This document shows, in pieces, positions 63,067 through 64,000 of a stretch of 64,000 nucleotides of DNA. Numbering within the stretch: position 1 is the first letter of the stretch; the number at the start of each line of letters is the position of its first letter. The translations under genes and the position numbers were made by a program. Below the pieces are notes generated by a model that made no database searches, had not been told where the DNA came from, and saw nothing but the letters and a program-made list of their open reading frames with translations. The stretch is from NCBI RefSeq assembly GCF_029835735.1, contig NZ_JAOEAL010000001.1:2418001-2482000 (forward strand), given 5' to 3'. The stretch is from Shewanella sp. GD04112 (GTDB lineage Bacteria; Pseudomonadota; Gammaproteobacteria; Enterobacterales; Shewanellaceae).

Positions 63067-63597
63067 TATATATTTATATTAACTATCTGAAATTTCTATA
63101 TTTATTTTAAAAAGTGGTGCAGGCCGTTATAGATAAACCCACATAGGTAACGTTTTCAATGAAGTGACTGACCACAAGATTGAGTAGATGCTATTGGCAA
63201 TACCTTTCCATTATGCCCCCTTCATCCGTAAAAAAAACAACTGTCTGGACACCGACATTTTTATTACAAAATTTCTCCGTTTTTTTGTTAAATCAATGCA
63301 AAAGTTTCAGTATTTTTGTCCAAATATTGTTGGTTATTATCCAAAATTCATAAATGTAAGGTTAGTATCAGATTGATATTAACTTATTGTTTTAAATGGG
63401 TTCCTGAGCAATTTCGTACCCTTTGCTAAATTCATATCCTGTTCGTCTTAGAGCATTGGAATCTAGAATGAGTGCCCAACCAAAATATGAATGGTCCATC
63501 TATGAAAATTAGCGACTGGCTGCCCGATTGATAGAACACTTATCCATGTCTTTTTCGTTGCTCTACACCGAACAGTGGCGATTCAAAGGAGGTTATT

Positions 63598-63768
63598 ATG
63601 GCTAAATCACTGAACGAACTTAGAAAGAGGCTTAAGCCACAAGTGCAATTGGCTGCTAGAGCTAAAGCAGAAGAAATTCTCGCTGAAATGAGCATGAAAG
63701 ATGTGACTAAATCGCGTGGTCATAATGAGGCTACTGTCGAATTTCTGATTCCAGAAAGAAAAAATTAG
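63598..63768 (+). CDS. Short antitoxin-like ORF, probably missing its HTH domain
   Basis: 56 residues with a strong AAAGGAGG seven bases before the ATG. The N-terminus MAKSLNELRKRLKPQVQLAARAKAEEILAEMSMKD resembles the start of XRE-type (HigA-like) antitoxins, which usually continue into LxELRxxRxxxQxxLA HTH sequence; here it jumps to KSRGHNEATVEFLIPERKN, whose last part resembles the C-terminal strand of the same proteins. An in-frame internal loss is inferred. No toxin gene is visible next to it. Could be a pseudogene or an unrelated small protein. Confidence 0.5.
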   Translation: MAKSLNELRKRLKPQVQLAARAKAEEILAEMSMKDVTKSRGHNEATVEFLIPERKN

Positions 63769-64000
63769 TGGCAAAAGAAATGGATAAAACTAGGTAGCGA
63801 AGTAGTGGTGATTCAACCAACTTGAAATTAATTTGCCCCTTTCTTTGTTTCGCATGACCAAGTTAGCTCAGCTTGGTATTGAACCGTTGACCTAATTTTA
63901 GTAATGCTACAAGTGCCTACTGTTCTAGAGGCTAACCAGAGTCCCCGATAGAGGTCAATAAAATCGATCATTTCTGGGGTTTGCAATCTAGCACCGCGAC
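63769..64000. other. Right edge of window, no gene seen
   Basis: 232 bases without a supported ORF, repeat or RNA gene; a truncated feature from outside the window cannot be excluded. Confidence 0.5.

Larger units (their letters stand above)
62650..63597. other. Non-coding AT-rich stretch with hairpins and repeats (948 bp)
   Basis: No convincing gene. It holds a perfect 12-bp hairpin (62703-62734), a branched inverted-repeat element (62783-62833), two imperfect direct repeats (62961-62989 and 63039-63066) and a 10-bp inverted repeat (63001-63010 / 63081-63090). The 62-residue frame at 63188-63376 is low-complexity and lacks a ribosome-binding site. Confidence 0.7.

Noticed and set aside
63188..63376. 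62-residue frame in the AT-rich tail
   Set aside because: Low-complexity Phe/Lys/Ile-rich translation without a Shine-Dalgarno or neighbours; typical of random AT-rich DNA.
63470..63514. 14-residue frame MSAQPKYEWSIYEN upstream of the antitoxin-like ORF
   Set aside because: Too short, no ribosome-binding site; not supportable as a toxin remnant.

Overview
The window looks like a chromosomal segment of a Shewanella species: a gammaproteobacterium with E. coli-like housekeeping genes, the thrS-infC-rpmI-rplT / trxB / ald-lrp / ftsK-lolA-rarA-crcB-serS gene order I associate with Shewanella, and an L-arabinose/arabinan locus controlled by a GntR-type (not AraC-type) regulator. The assignment rests on gene order and protein resemblance; no search was run.

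Layout. 1-1.3 kb: 3' part of ribE, a CPXCG zinc-ribbon gene and a small secreted protein. 1.3-4.8 kb: thrS-infC-rpmI-rplT operon, with a tRNA-Thr-like hairpin before thrS and an AUA start for infC. 4.9-8 kb: trxB, ald and divergent lrp. 8.2-14.9 kb: ftsK, lolA, rarA, crcB, serS and a 40-aa membrane ORF. 14.9-17 kb: tusDCB-tusE (tRNA 2-thiolation) behind yccA. 17.3-19.6 kb: divergent punR/punC pair. 19.65 kb: tRNA-Ser(UGA), followed by decayed tandem copies of its own 3' end.

20.9-56.6 kb is a dense pentose island. Its regulator and core enzymes are araB-araD-araA, a HAD phosphatase and araR (FadR-type GntR). An IlvD-type sugar-acid dehydratase, a XylB-type SDR dehydrogenase and a distant SMP-30 lactonase suggest an oxidative branch as well. 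An aldose 1-epimerase leads into a YtfQRT-YjfF-like furanose ABC importer. Six GH43 enzymes (one cytosolic, one lipoprotein with Ig and LamG modules, one with a ricin-like C-terminus), a GH127 beta-L-arabinofuranosidase, a GPH symporter and a large TonB-dependent receptor complete it. The likely flow is: surface arabinanase cleaves arabinan, the TonB receptor takes in oligosaccharides, periplasmic GH43/GH127 trim them, ABC and GPH carriers import the products, and the cytosolic GH43 and AraA-B-D finish the job. A recurrent operator ATnGTAnTACnAT, a match to the FadR-family consensus, lies before several of these units. An EamA exporter gene in the island is broken by a 17-bp tandem duplication and a G-run deletion.

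57-62.7 kb: FdnGHI-like formate dehydrogenase, with Cys in place of selenocysteine, plus fdhE, behind a CRP-like site. 62.7-64 kb: AT-rich DNA with hairpins and repeats, nearly geneless, ending with a shortened antitoxin-like ORF.
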